From Bacteroidales bacterium UBA3810 (lineage in GTDB: Bacteria > Bacteroidota > Bacteroidia > Bacteroidales > Paludibacteraceae), in contig DFEE01000015.1 in the NCBI GenBank assembly GCA_002368645.1, positions 1-64,000 of the forward strand: a DNA stretch of 64,000 nt, written 5' to 3'. The position numbers and the translations under genes are program-made. The notes under the pieces are model-generated. The model was not told where the DNA came from. It worked only from the letters and a program-made list of their open reading frames with translations, and made no database searches. Every line of letters starts with the position of its first letter. The stretch's first letter is position 1. This document shows, one piece after another, positions 50,287 through 59,071 of the stretch.

Positions 50287-51219
50287 ATGAAGATTGCATT
50301 TACCACAGAATTGCCACGAGAGGGATTCAGGCGTTTGGCAGGTCATGAACTCTACGCCCCACGGGAAGAAGCGGAGGTGCTGGTTAGCACTTTCGACTAC
50401 CGCGTATCCCGTGATATGATAGAGGCGATGCCGGCTCTCCGCTTGATTGCCAATTTCGGTGCGGGGTACAATAACATCGACTTGGAGGGATGCCGTGAGC
50501 GCGGAATACGTGTGACAAACACCCCGCAACCGGTGGTTGAGCCGACTGCAGAGTTGGCTTTTGCGCTGATGATCGACATAGCGCGGAGGGTGAGTGAATT
50601 TGACCGGTTGGTTCGTTCGGGCGAAGTGCAGTTCGGAGTGATGCGCAATCTGAGCCATTCGCTGTATGGCAAGACACTCGGTATCATCGGCATGGGGCGT
50701 ATCGGTCAAGCGCTCGCACGGCGGGCACTGGCAAGCGGAATGCGGGTGATTTATCATAATCGGAAAAAACTGTCAGCCGTCAGTTATCAACCGTCAGACT
50801 GGCACAGAGAGGTGATTGAGCAGGCGGAGTACGTGGATTTCCAGACGCTGTTGCAAGACAGTGACTACGTGAGTCTCAACCTGCCCTATACCCCGGAAGT
50901 ACACTATCTGATTGGCAAGCCGGAGTTAGGGATGATGAAACGCAGCGCATACCTTATCAATACTGCGCGCGGCGCACACGTACACGAAGAAGCACTCGTC
51001 GAGGCGCTCAAGAGCGGTATCATTGCCGGTGCGGCATTGGATGTCTATGAGCATGAACCCGCGATTTCATCGGAACTGTTGAGCCTGCCGAATGTGGTAC
51101 TATCGCCGCACACCGGTACCGGCACATGGGAGGGACGGATAGCCATGGGTGAAAACGTCACCGACAACATCCTTGCGTTTGAGAACAATGACACAACTAA
51201 AATGAATATAGTATTATGA
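50287..51219 (+). CDS. D-2-hydroxyacid dehydrogenase
   Basis: 310 residues. NAD-binding GIIGMGRIGQALARRA (about 138-153); catalytic Arg in INTARGAHVHEEAL, Glu in DVYEHEP and His in LSPHTGTGT. This is the family of glyoxylate/hydroxypyruvate and D-lactate dehydrogenases; the substrate is not decided by the sequence. A GTCAGCC heptamer array (50772-50799) is inserted as LSAVSYQPSD right after the Rossmann beta2 strand (VIYHNRKK), a position that normally binds the adenosine ribose. Overlaps the next gene by 4 bp. Confidence 0.92.
   Translation: MKIAFTTELPREGFRRLAGHELYAPREEAEVLVSTFDYRVSRDMIEAMPALRLIANFGAGYNNIDLEGCRERGIRVTNTPQPVVEPTAELAFALMIDIARRVSEFDRLVRSGEVQFGVMRNLSHSLYGKTLGIIGMGRIGQALARRALASGMRVIYHNRKKLSAVSYQPSDWHREVIEQAEYVDFQTLLQDSDYVSLNLPYTPEVHYLIGKPELGMMKRSAYLINTARGAHVHEEALVEALKSGIIAGAALDVYEHEPAISSELLSLPNVVLSPHTGTGTWEGRIAMGENVTDNILAFENNDTTKMNIVL
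50772..50799. repeat. Heptamer array in dehydrogenase, four units
   Basis: GTCAGCC GTCAGTT ATCAACC GTCAGAC, in frame. Confidence 0.85.
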
Positions 51220-51776
51220 GAAAAGTAATTTTGATGGCAGCAGTGCTGATGATGGCAGGCTGTGGATTTATGAAGAACAGTACGAGCAATGTACAGAGTA
51301 CACCGGCAACGACAACCACGACAACCGCCAACACGGCTTCCAACGCCGCTTTGGTAGCAGGTCAGGGCGCAGGCAACGCACTACAGGCACTCTATGCGCA
51401 GTACAAGGTAGATGGCAAGTACGACTACAAGAACCTGCAGAACATTATGAACACCATGACACTGGTGTCCAACTGCGAGGGGCTGAAGGACAACTTCAAA
51501 GACAGAACCTATCTCTCAGAGTTCGGCAAAGGCATGATTGCTTCGTCGCTCGGTCTGGTAACCCAGAACAACGTACAGACCGTAACCAACAGCCTCGTGG
51601 ACATGGTGAAGAACAGTGAGACGCTGAAGAATGCACAGAGCCAGACGACTCAGGCTGTTCAGACCGCCGCTACGCAGGCACAGAGCACCGCCTCACAGGC
51701 TGCTACCTACGCCAACACCGCTGCTCAATACGCAAGCGCATTGAGTTCGTTGCTGGGTGCTTTCAGCGGCAAGTGA
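51216..51776 (+). CDS. Hypothetical lipoprotein
   Basis: 186 residues. MRKVILMAAVLMMAGC is a lipoprotein signal with the acylated Cys at 16. A Thr-rich linker (ATTTTTTANT) follows, then a conserved-looking globular part (NALQALYAQYKVDGKYDYKNLQ, TYLSEFGKGMIASSL) and an Ala/Gln/Thr-rich helical C-terminus. I do not assign a family. It is translationally coupled to the dehydrogenase, although functional linkage is not obvious. It probably resides in the outer or inner membrane facing the periplasm. Confidence 0.82.
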   Translation: MRKVILMAAVLMMAGCGFMKNSTSNVQSTPATTTTTTANTASNAALVAGQGAGNALQALYAQYKVDGKYDYKNLQNIMNTMTLVSNCEGLKDNFKDRTYLSEFGKGMIASSLGLVTQNNVQTVTNSLVDMVKNSETLKNAQSQTTQAVQTAATQAQSTASQAATYANTAAQYASALSSLLGAFSGK

Positions 51777-51810
51777 TTACAAATTACAAATGACAAATCA
51801 CGGATTACGA
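51776..51810. repeat. Heptamer array directly before pepT start, five units
   Basis: ATTACAA ATTACAA ATGACAA ATCACGG ATTACGA, then ATGAATA, so the pepT ATG continues the periodicity. Confidence 0.92.
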
Positions 51811-52989
51811 ATGAATATTGTAGATCGTTTTCTGAAATACGTGTCGTTCTGCACGACGAGCGATGAGAATACAGGCATGACTCCGTCCACCCCAGGGCAG
51901 ATGGAGTTTGCCAAGTATCTGACGCAGGAACTGAAAGAGATCGGTTTGACCGATGTTTCTCTCGATTCCAACGGATATATCATGGCAACGTTGGAGAGCA
52001 ATCAGCCGTCAGATGCCAGCAGTCAGATACCGGTCGTCGGTTTCATCGCACATATGGACACATCCCCGGACGCAAGCGGAAAGAACGTGACTACCTCTAT
52101 CGTCAAGGCTGAGGAGCGCGATTATATCGACCCGCGATACTCCGGTCAGGACGTCATTGTAACGGACACGACTACGCTGCTCGGTGCCGATGACAAAGCC
52201 GGTATAGCGGAGATTGTCACCGCCATGGAGTATCTGATACAGCACCCTGAGATTCCACACGGAAAAGTGCGTATCGGTTTCACGCCGGACGAGGAGATCG
52301 GCTGCGGAGCGGATCATTTCGATGTCAAGAAATTCGGTGCCTGTTTTGCCTATACGATGGACGGAGGTGCGATTGGAGAACTGGAGTACGAGAACTTCAA
52401 TGCCGCCGCCTGCAAGATCAGAGTACACGGTCTCAACGTCCATCCGGGTACGGCGTACCACAAGATGCGTAACTCGATGCGTATCGCCTACCAGATAGCA
52501 GTCATGCTGCCGCGTTTCCAGACACCGGAACACACCCAAGGATACGAAGGTTTCTACCATCTCATCGGCATGAACGGCACCGTGGAGGAGACGACACTCA
52601 GTTATATCATCCGCGACCACGACCGCACTCAGTTCGAGTACCGCAAACGCGAAATGGAGCATCTGGTACGTAAAATCAACACCGAATACGGCGAGGGCAC
52701 GGCAGAGATTGAGATTCGCGACCAGTATTACAACATGCGCGAGAAGATTGAGCCGGTAATGCACATCATCGATCTGGCAAAAGAGGCGATGAAATCAGCA
52801 GGAGTCACCCCTGTAGTCAAACCCATCCGTGGCGGCACAGACGGCGCAAGACTGAGTTTCGAGGGACTCCCCTGCCCTAACATCTTCGCCGGTGGCGAGA
52901 ATTTCCACAGCCGATATGAGTATCTGCCGATTCCATCGATGGAAAAAGCGTGTCAGGTTGTGCTCGAAATCATCAAAAGAGTTAAATAA
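51811..52989 (+). CDS. pepT: Peptidase T (tripeptidase)
   Basis: 392 residues from the ATG at 51811; an upstream in-frame ATG would run through the preceding gene and the heptamer array. M20 family: GFIAHMDTSPD (zinc His), LLGADDKAGIAEI, GFTPDEEIGCGADHFD (catalytic Glu) and IRGGTDGARLSFEGLPCPN. It removes N-terminal residues from tripeptides. A heptamer array at 51999-52026 is translated as SNQPSDASSQI just before the first metal-binding strand, a surface position. Confidence 0.95.
   Translation: MNIVDRFLKYVSFCTTSDENTGMTPSTPGQMEFAKYLTQELKEIGLTDVSLDSNGYIMATLESNQPSDASSQIPVVGFIAHMDTSPDASGKNVTTSIVKAEERDYIDPRYSGQDVIVTDTTTLLGADDKAGIAEIVTAMEYLIQHPEIPHGKVRIGFTPDEEIGCGADHFDVKKFGACFAYTMDGGAIGELEYENFNAAACKIRVHGLNVHPGTAYHKMRNSMRIAYQIAVMLPRFQTPEHTQGYEGFYHLIGMNGTVEETTLSYIIRDHDRTQFEYRKREMEHLVRKINTEYGEGTAEIEIRDQYYNMREKIEPVMHIIDLAKEAMKSAGVTPVVKPIRGGTDGARLSFEGLPCPNIFAGGENFHSRYEYLPIPSMEKACQVVLEIIKRVK
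51999..52026. repeat. Heptamer array in pepT, four units
   Basis: CAATCAG CCGTCAG ATGCCAG CAGTCAG, in frame. Confidence 0.85.
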
Positions 52990-53045
52990 ATATTAATTAC
53001 GGAATTCCGTCGGCATCTCGTCGGTATCCTAAATTATAAATTACT

Positions 53046-54131
53046 ATGTTAAAAACCACTCCGTTTACAGACATCCATATCGCGCTGGGCGCAAAGATGG
53101 CAGAGTTTGCAGGCTTCAACATGCCTATCCAGTATCCCACGGGGATCAACAAAGAACACATGATTGTCCGTGAGGGTGTAGGCGTGTTCGATGTCAGCCA
53201 CATGGGCGAGTTCTGGGTCAAAGGCGAGAAAGCGCTCGATTTCCTGCAGTACATCACCACCAACGACCTCTCCGTCATCGCAGCCGGCAAGGCGCAGTAC
53301 ACCTGTATGCCCAACGGCAAAGGCGGTATAGTGGATGACCTGATCATCTACAAGTACTCCACCACCAAATATCTCATGGTAATCAATGCCGGCAATATCG
53401 ACAAAGACTGGGCATGGGTCAATAAAATTAAAGATGAACACCCCGAATGGGAAAGTATTTCTTTGGAGAACGCATCGGAGCGTTACGGTCAGCTGGCAGT
53501 ACAAGGCCCCAAGGCAACCGAGTTGCTGCAACTCCTGACCGATGCCGACCTCAAGTCCATCGACTACTACGCTTTCCGTGAATGGAGTTTTGCGGGTGTG
53601 CCGGGTGTTATTCTGTCCAACACCGGCTACACCGGAGCAGGAGGATTTGAACTCTATTTCCCTGCCGACAAAGGCAAACAGATATGGGATGCGCTCTTTG
53701 AGGTAGGCATGCCTTTCGGGCTGGCTCCCATCGGTCTGGGAGCCCGCGACAGCCTGCGTTTGGAGAAATGGTACTGCCTGTACGGACACGACATAGATGA
53801 CACCACTTCGCCATTAGAGGCAGGGCTCGGATGGATTACCAAACTGGACGCCAAAAATTTCATTGACCGCGATTACCTCCAGGCGCAGAAAGCAGAGGGC
53901 GTAAAACGCAAACTCGTACACTTTGAATGTCTGGAACGCGCTATCCCGCGCAACGGCTACGAAATATGCGATGAAAACGGCAAAAACATAGGTCACGTAA
54001 CTTCCGGAATCATGCTCCCGGACACCAAGACCGGTATTGGTATGGGCTATGTAGAAACGCCGTACGCCAAGAAAGGTGAAACCATCTGCATCCGTATCCG
54101 CGAGAAACTCGTTCCCGCAAAAATGGTATAA
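53046..54131 (+). CDS. gcvT: Aminomethyltransferase (glycine cleavage T protein)
   Basis: 361 residues: MPIQYPTGINKEHMIVREGVGVFDVSHMGE, QYITTNDLS, GLGARDSLRLEKWYCLYGHDI and a C-terminal GIGMGYVETPYAKKG, full GcvT length. It transfers the aminomethyl carbon to tetrahydrofolate in glycine cleavage. The P and H proteins are not in the window. 56 bp after pepT. Confidence 0.96.
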   Translation: MLKTTPFTDIHIALGAKMAEFAGFNMPIQYPTGINKEHMIVREGVGVFDVSHMGEFWVKGEKALDFLQYITTNDLSVIAAGKAQYTCMPNGKGGIVDDLIIYKYSTTKYLMVINAGNIDKDWAWVNKIKDEHPEWESISLENASERYGQLAVQGPKATELLQLLTDADLKSIDYYAFREWSFAGVPGVILSNTGYTGAGGFELYFPADKGKQIWDALFEVGMPFGLAPIGLGARDSLRLEKWYCLYGHDIDDTTSPLEAGLGWITKLDAKNFIDRDYLQAQKAEGVKRKLVHFECLERAIPRNGYEICDENGKNIGHVTSGIMLPDTKTGIGMGYVETPYAKKGETICIRIREKLVPAKMV

Positions 54132-54140
54132 ATCATCCGT

Positions 54141-54932
54141 TTGAAACCATCCATCATAAATAAGAATGTTGCGTTGGTATTAGGTTCCGGCGGTGCGCGC
54201 GGACTGGCGCATATCGGAGCCATCGAAGCACTGGAAGAGCGCGGCTATACTATCACAAGCATAGCCGGTTGTTCCATGGGTTCCATCATCGCCGGGATGT
54301 ACGCCGCCGGACAACTCAAAGAGGCGAAAGAATGGTTTCTGCGGGTTGACAAGCAGCTAATTCTCCGTATGATGGACATCAACCTGCTCAGCAGCAATTC
54401 GCTTGTCAAAGGGCAACGGATTATCAAAGAGCTGGAGAAAGTAGTGCCCGACCGGCCTATAGAGGAACTGGATATACCCTGTTCCATCGTGGCTTCGGAC
54501 ATGCAGAACACAGAGGAGGTGATTTTCCGCTTCGGCAGTCTGTTTGATGCGGTGAGAGCGTCAATCAGTATTCCGCTTTTCTTCGAGCCCGTGCGGATGG
54601 AAGAAAAATTGCTCATAGACGGTGGTATTCTCAATCCCCTTCCTCTGCATGTCGTGCAACGCATGGCAGGCGATATCCTTGTGGCTATGGATATCAGCGG
54701 CAAGGACTCCAAACCCATGAATCGTGCCAATTTCATCGGCATTTTAGACCGCATGAATGATATGCAGATCCAGCAAAACACTATTATGGAATGCCAACTC
54801 ACGCCGCCGGACGTACACGCCGTCATGCGCCAGTACGCGTATAATACCTTTGATTTCGACAAAGCCGAAGAAATCATCGCCGAGGGCAAACGACTTATGA
54901 ACGAGGCATTGGAACATTATGAAAGACCGTAA
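54141..54932 (+). CDS. Patatin-like phospholipase
   Basis: 263 residues from a TTG at 54141, the only start giving the complete N-terminus (KPSIINKNVALVLGSGGARGLAHIGAI). The oxyanion loop GSGGARG, nucleophile elbow GCSMGS and catalytic Asp in LLIDGGILNP form the Ser-Asp dyad. It is likely to hydrolyse acyl lipids in or at the membrane. It overlaps the TetR gene by 14 bp, and together with the two acyl-CoA synthetases this suggests a lipid-recycling module. Confidence 0.92.
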   Translation: MKPSIINKNVALVLGSGGARGLAHIGAIEALEERGYTITSIAGCSMGSIIAGMYAAGQLKEAKEWFLRVDKQLILRMMDINLLSSNSLVKGQRIIKELEKVVPDRPIEELDIPCSIVASDMQNTEEVIFRFGSLFDAVRASISIPLFFEPVRMEEKLLIDGGILNPLPLHVVQRMAGDILVAMDISGKDSKPMNRANFIGILDRMNDMQIQQNTIMECQLTPPDVHAVMRQYAYNTFDFDKAEEIIAEGKRLMNEALEHYERP

Positions 54933-55509
54933 AGAGTATATCATCCGCAAAGCCATGGAGCTCTACGCCACCAAGGGCTACCAGAACGTGAGTATCACGG
55001 ACCTGCAGTTCGCGCTGGACATCGGTCGTGGCACCATCTACTATTATTTCAAAGACCAGGACGAGCTCTTTCTCAAATGCATGGAGCGGTATTTTATTGA
55101 GCCAAAACAGCGCGCGCTCAACAATGTACCAGAGGATGCAGGGATAGACAAAATGATTGATTCTATCGAGGAATACCTGCATAGTCTGGAGGAAGCCCTG
55201 CTGACTTTCGACAACAAAGCCATCAACACCTCCAATGTCAACGGTCTTATGTTCTCCGCCTATAGCAAGTTCCCCGCCCTCCACCGCAAGGCGCAACGGT
55301 TGGCACTCAAAGAACTGGAACTCTGGCGCAAAGCTATATATACTGATCAGCGCGCGGGACTCGTGCGCGATGATATAGACAGAGAAGAGGTTGCATTGAT
55401 GTTCACACACGTCAAGAACACCTTTGATCCGGGACTCGGTCAAACCCAAATGGACTTTTCTTTATTACAGAAAACATATTCAGAATTACACCATTTGCTG
55501 AAAAAATAA
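54919..55509 (+). CDS. TetR/AcrR-family transcriptional regulator
   Basis: 196 residues. The N-terminal helix-turn-helix is clear: KEYIIRKAMELYATKGYQNVSITDLQFALDIGRGTIYYYFKD, then a ligand-binding domain. It is presumably a repressor responding to fatty acids or acyl-CoA, since a patatin precedes it and two acyl-CoA synthetases follow. Its own operator is not obvious to me. Confidence 0.92.
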   Translation: MKDRKEYIIRKAMELYATKGYQNVSITDLQFALDIGRGTIYYYFKDQDELFLKCMERYFIEPKQRALNNVPEDAGIDKMIDSIEEYLHSLEEALLTFDNKAINTSNVNGLMFSAYSKFPALHRKAQRLALKELELWRKAIYTDQRAGLVRDDIDREEVALMFTHVKNTFDPGLGQTQMDFSLLQKTYSELHHLLKK

Positions 55510-55524
55510 AAAAAAATGCAGTTT

Positions 55525-55559
55525 TTGAACGATTATTCAGAAATAAAGTTGTACCTTTG
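55525..55559 (+). promoter_or_regulatory. Promoter of first acyl-CoA synthetase, atypical spacing
   Basis: TACCTTTG (55552-55559) is clear. The nearest TTG (55525-55527) is 24 bp away instead of the 20 bp of all other promoters here, and the TATGTCA/A-tract spacer is absent. This may mark an activator- or TetR-controlled promoter. Confidence 0.55.
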
Positions 55560-55598
55560 CACTCGAAATCGAATAAAGCACAACAGAATTAGCATTTT

Positions 55599-57248
55599 AT
55601 GGCAACAAAACATTACCTGACATATTTACAAAACACCATGGCTCGCCGTTGGGATAATTTGGCTCTGGCTGACCTCGACGGCGAGAACAGATATACTTAT
55701 GCAGAATTAGCCGCGGCTATAGAGAAACTGCATACCACTTGGCGCGAGTGCGGGATCAAGGAGGGCGACAAGATTGCACTCTGCGGTCGTAACTGCGCCA
55801 ATTGGGGATTGCTTTTCCTGGCAGTGGAGAGTTACAAGGCAGTGGTAGTAAGTATTCTGCCCGATTTCACCGGAGAAGGTATCCATAGTCTGGTGAATCA
55901 CTCCGAGGCGGTGCTCCTGTACGTAGGTCCGAATGTCAAGAAAAAGATTGACACAAAAGAGATGACGGGTCTGAAGGCGACCATCTTCATGGACGACATG
56001 ACGATAGTGACAGCCGATGATAAGTTCCGCAAGGCATACGAAGGTGCGGACGAGGTGTTCAAAAAAGCGTTTCCTGAAGGCGTCAAATTGAGTGATATAC
56101 ACTACCCTGTCGATAACCTCGATGAACTGGCGGTTATCAACTATACCTCCGGATCGACGGGTAACCCGAAAGGTGTCATGCTGACCCACCTGAACTTGAG
56201 TGGCAACGTAGAATTCGCCGCCAAGCGTATTCCTCACAAGCCGGGCGACACAGTGCTCTCCATGTTGCCGATTGCACATATGTTTGGACTGATGTTCGAG
56301 TTCCTGTATCAGGTATGCGAGGGTGCCGAGACCTATTTCCTCACCCAAGCACCTACCCCGACGGTACTGATGAAGGCTTTTGCACAAGTCAAGCCGTTCA
56401 TGATTCTGACCGTGCCTCTGGTTATCGAGAAGATTGTGAAGAAAGGTGTACTGCCGAAGATTAGCAGCCCGTTGATGAAGGTACTCTGGAAAACTCCGGG
56501 TATCAACCGCATCATCCGCGGTAAGGTCAAGGAGGGTCTGGACAAGACTTTCGGCGGACGTCTGCGTTACCTGATTATCGGTGGCGCTGCACTGAACGGA
56601 GAGGTAGAGCAAGTGCTCCATGATATTAAATTCCAGTATTGTGTGGGGTACGGAATGACGGAGTGTGCACCGCTAATCAGCTACGAAGACTGGTGGGCAT
56701 ATAAGTTCCATTCCTGCGGAAAAGACCTGCCGCAATGCCGTGTACGTATTGACAGCGAGGATCCGATCCACAAGGATGGTGAGATCCAGGTAAAGGGAAT
56801 CAATGTCATGAAAGGTTATTATAAAAACGAGGAGGCTACCAAAGCCGTCTTCACCGAGGATGGATGGATGCGTACCGGCGATTTGGGGGTATTGGATAAG
56901 GACGGTAACATCTTCATCCACGGTAGGTCGAAGAACATGATCCTCGGCCCTTCAGGACAAAACATCTATCCGGAGGAATTGGAGGACAAGTTGAACTCTC
57001 TGCCATGCATTGTAGAGTCAATTGTAGTCGATCGCGATCATAAGCTGGTGGCCCTCGTCTATCCCGACACATCGGCGGATGGCAAGAAACTGTTAGGCAA
57101 CAAGAGTCTGACCCAACAGATGGAGGAGAATCGCGTTGCTGCCAACAGGAATCTGCCGCAATACAGCCAGATTAGTGCAATAGAATTAGTCGCTTCGGAA
57201 TTTGAGAAAACACCGAAACGGTCTATCAAACGTTACTTGTACAAGTAA
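55599..57248 (+). CDS. Long-chain acyl-CoA synthetase 1
   Basis: 549 residues: INYTSGSTGNPKGVMLTH (phosphate loop, about 177-194), VGYGMTECAPLIS (A5), WMRTGDLGVLDKDGNIFIHGR and PEELEDKLNSLP, then FEKTPKRSIKRYLYK with the C-terminal catalytic Lys. It activates fatty acids to acyl-CoA via acyl-AMP. It is paralogous to the next gene. Confidence 0.93.
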   Translation: MATKHYLTYLQNTMARRWDNLALADLDGENRYTYAELAAAIEKLHTTWRECGIKEGDKIALCGRNCANWGLLFLAVESYKAVVVSILPDFTGEGIHSLVNHSEAVLLYVGPNVKKKIDTKEMTGLKATIFMDDMTIVTADDKFRKAYEGADEVFKKAFPEGVKLSDIHYPVDNLDELAVINYTSGSTGNPKGVMLTHLNLSGNVEFAAKRIPHKPGDTVLSMLPIAHMFGLMFEFLYQVCEGAETYFLTQAPTPTVLMKAFAQVKPFMILTVPLVIEKIVKKGVLPKISSPLMKVLWKTPGINRIIRGKVKEGLDKTFGGRLRYLIIGGAALNGEVEQVLHDIKFQYCVGYGMTECAPLISYEDWWAYKFHSCGKDLPQCRVRIDSEDPIHKDGEIQVKGINVMKGYYKNEEATKAVFTEDGWMRTGDLGVLDKDGNIFIHGRSKNMILGPSGQNIYPEELEDKLNSLPCIVESIVVDRDHKLVALVYPDTSADGKKLLGNKSLTQQMEENRVAANRNLPQYSQISAIELVASEFEKTPKRSIKRYLYK

Positions 57249-57288
57249 CTATATAGTGAGTAAGTATAGGCTCCTTCGGGAGCGAAGC

Positions 57289-57323
57289 TTGTGCGTAGCT
57301 GGGAAGCCGCGCACTTGTTTTTT
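57289..57323 (+). terminator. Rho-independent terminator
   Basis: An imperfect hairpin with GTGCG and CGCAC ends and an AGCT/AGC inner part, then TTGTTTTTTT-like tail at 57316-57323. A second small hairpin GCTCC-TTCG-GGAGC (57270-57283) precedes it. Confidence 0.65.
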
Positions 57324-57354
57324 ATGGCTATACGAACAAAATATGCAAAATTAT

Positions 57355-57385
57355 TTGCGTATTTGAAAAAAAATTAGTAATTTTG
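57355..57385 (+). promoter_or_regulatory. Bacteroidota promoter, A-tract type
   Basis: TTG (57355-57357), 20 bp, TAATTTTG (57378-57385). The spacer is CGTATTTG plus eight A. It drives the second acyl-CoA synthetase, so the two paralogues are transcribed separately. Confidence 0.85.
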
Positions 57386-57430
57386 CAGCGAAAATCGGAA
57401 TTGTGCCGGAGTAAGATAATTTTAAGGCTT

Positions 57431-59071
57431 ATGGTAAAACATTACTTAGACTATCTGACGAATGTCATGGCGCATCAATGGAATGATGCTGCATTGACTG
57501 ACTACAACGAGTCCCACGAGTACACCTTCGGGGAATTGGCAATCGAGATGTTACGGCTACACGTGCTGTTTGAACAAATGGGAATCAAGCCTGGTGACAA
57601 GATTGCGTTGGCGGGTCGTAACTGCGCCAACTGGGCGGTAGCGTACCTGTCTATCGCGTCCTACGAGGGCGTTTGTGTCTCTATTCTGCAGGATTTTACA
57701 GCGGAGGATATCGCACATCTTCTGGAGCACTCGGACAGTGAACTGCTGTTTGTGGGACCGTATGTGTGGAAAGAGTTGCAACACCAACCCCTGCCTGCTA
57801 AACTGAAAGGAGCGCTGTCTCTGGAGGACTGGAGACCGCTTTACACCGCAGAAGGACAAGTTATGCCGAAGAAAGAAGAAATCGACAGGCTCTTCAAAAC
57901 CAAGTATCCGCAAGGCATTGAGCCGGAGGATATCCGTTTCACCGCCGATCCTGATAAACTGTGTCTCATCAACTATACCTCCGGTTCGACCGGTAGCCCG
58001 AAGGGTGTGATGCTCAACGGACGGTCACTCTCCAACAACGTGGAGGTGGGGATGCAGATGCTGCCCGTTGATCCGGGACAGCGGTTGGTCTCAATGCTCC
58101 CGTTGGCACATATGTTCGGCCAGATATGCGAGTTACTTTATCCGCTTAGTTCCGGTACCCATATCTATTTTCTGACCAAATCCCCCACCCCTTCTATTCT
58201 CCTGAAGGCGCTGAAGGATGTACAGCCTTACCTTGTGGTGACGGTTCCGCTGGTCATCGAGAAGATTTACAAAAAGAATCTGGATCCGATGCTCAGCAAA
58301 CGTGTCATCCGCGCATTCTGGCACACGCCGCTGATTGGAGACATACTCAAGAAACATGTGAGAAGCGGGCTCAGAAACGCTTTCGGAGGCAGACTGCGGT
58401 ACTTCATCTGCGGTGGTGCTGCGATGAACCCCATTGTAGAGAAATGTCTGATGGACATCCATTTCCCCTTGTCCATCGGCTATGGAATGACGGAGTGCGG
58501 TCCGCTCATCGGAGGCAATCCACCTAAATACTTCAAGGCGCGTACAGGCGGCGTGCCGGTCATGAACATGGAGGTCAAAATTGACAATCCCAACGAAGCA
58601 GGCATCGGCGAAATTCTCGTCAAAGGCGAGAACGTGATGATGGGCTACTACAAAAACGAGGAGGCTACCAAAGCCGCTTTCACCGGGGACGGATGGCTCA
58701 GAACAGGCGACTTGGGACGATTAGACCGGAAAAACAACATCTATATCAAGGGACGCTGCAAGACCATGTTCCTGGGGGCCTCCGGACAAAATATCTATCC
58801 CGAAGAGATCGAAGATAAACTAAATAACCAAGAGGCAGTAGGCGAATCGCTCATCGTAGAGCGGGAGGGGAAGTTGGTAGCCCTCGTTTTCCCCGATGAA
58901 ACCTTGACAAAACGCATGTCCATTGAGGAGATACAGGCGCTCATGAAAGCGAATCTCGAGAAACTCAATCACCTCATTCCTTCGTACAGCAAAGTATCGA
59001 ACATCGAAGTACAGGACAAACCTTTTGAACACACGCCCAAACGCTCCATCAAACGATTCCTGTATAAGTGA
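57431..59071 (+). CDS. Long-chain acyl-CoA synthetase 2
   Basis: 546 residues from the ATG at 57431; the upstream TTG at 57383 lies within the promoter and is not a start. It has INYTSGSTGSPKGVMLNG, IGYGMTECGPLIG, WLRTGDLGRLDRKNNIYIKGR and TPKRSIKRFLYK. Collinear with the preceding synthetase throughout, so the pair arose by tandem duplication, but each has its own promoter. Differences in the central substrate region suggest different acyl preferences. Confidence 0.93.
   Translation: MVKHYLDYLTNVMAHQWNDAALTDYNESHEYTFGELAIEMLRLHVLFEQMGIKPGDKIALAGRNCANWAVAYLSIASYEGVCVSILQDFTAEDIAHLLEHSDSELLFVGPYVWKELQHQPLPAKLKGALSLEDWRPLYTAEGQVMPKKEEIDRLFKTKYPQGIEPEDIRFTADPDKLCLINYTSGSTGSPKGVMLNGRSLSNNVEVGMQMLPVDPGQRLVSMLPLAHMFGQICELLYPLSSGTHIYFLTKSPTPSILLKALKDVQPYLVVTVPLVIEKIYKKNLDPMLSKRVIRAFWHTPLIGDILKKHVRSGLRNAFGGRLRYFICGGAAMNPIVEKCLMDIHFPLSIGYGMTECGPLIGGNPPKYFKARTGGVPVMNMEVKIDNPNEAGIGEILVKGENVMMGYYKNEEATKAAFTGDGWLRTGDLGRLDRKNNIYIKGRCKTMFLGASGQNIYPEEIEDKLNNQEAVGESLIVEREGKLVALVFPDETLTKRMSIEEIQALMKANLEKLNHLIPSYSKVSNIEVQDKPFEHTPKRSIKRFLYK

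Noticed and set aside
57383..57430. Extended N-terminus of acyl-CoA synthetase 2
   Set aside because: The TTG at 57383 is part of the TAATTTTG promoter box; the ATG at 57431 aligns with the paralogue.
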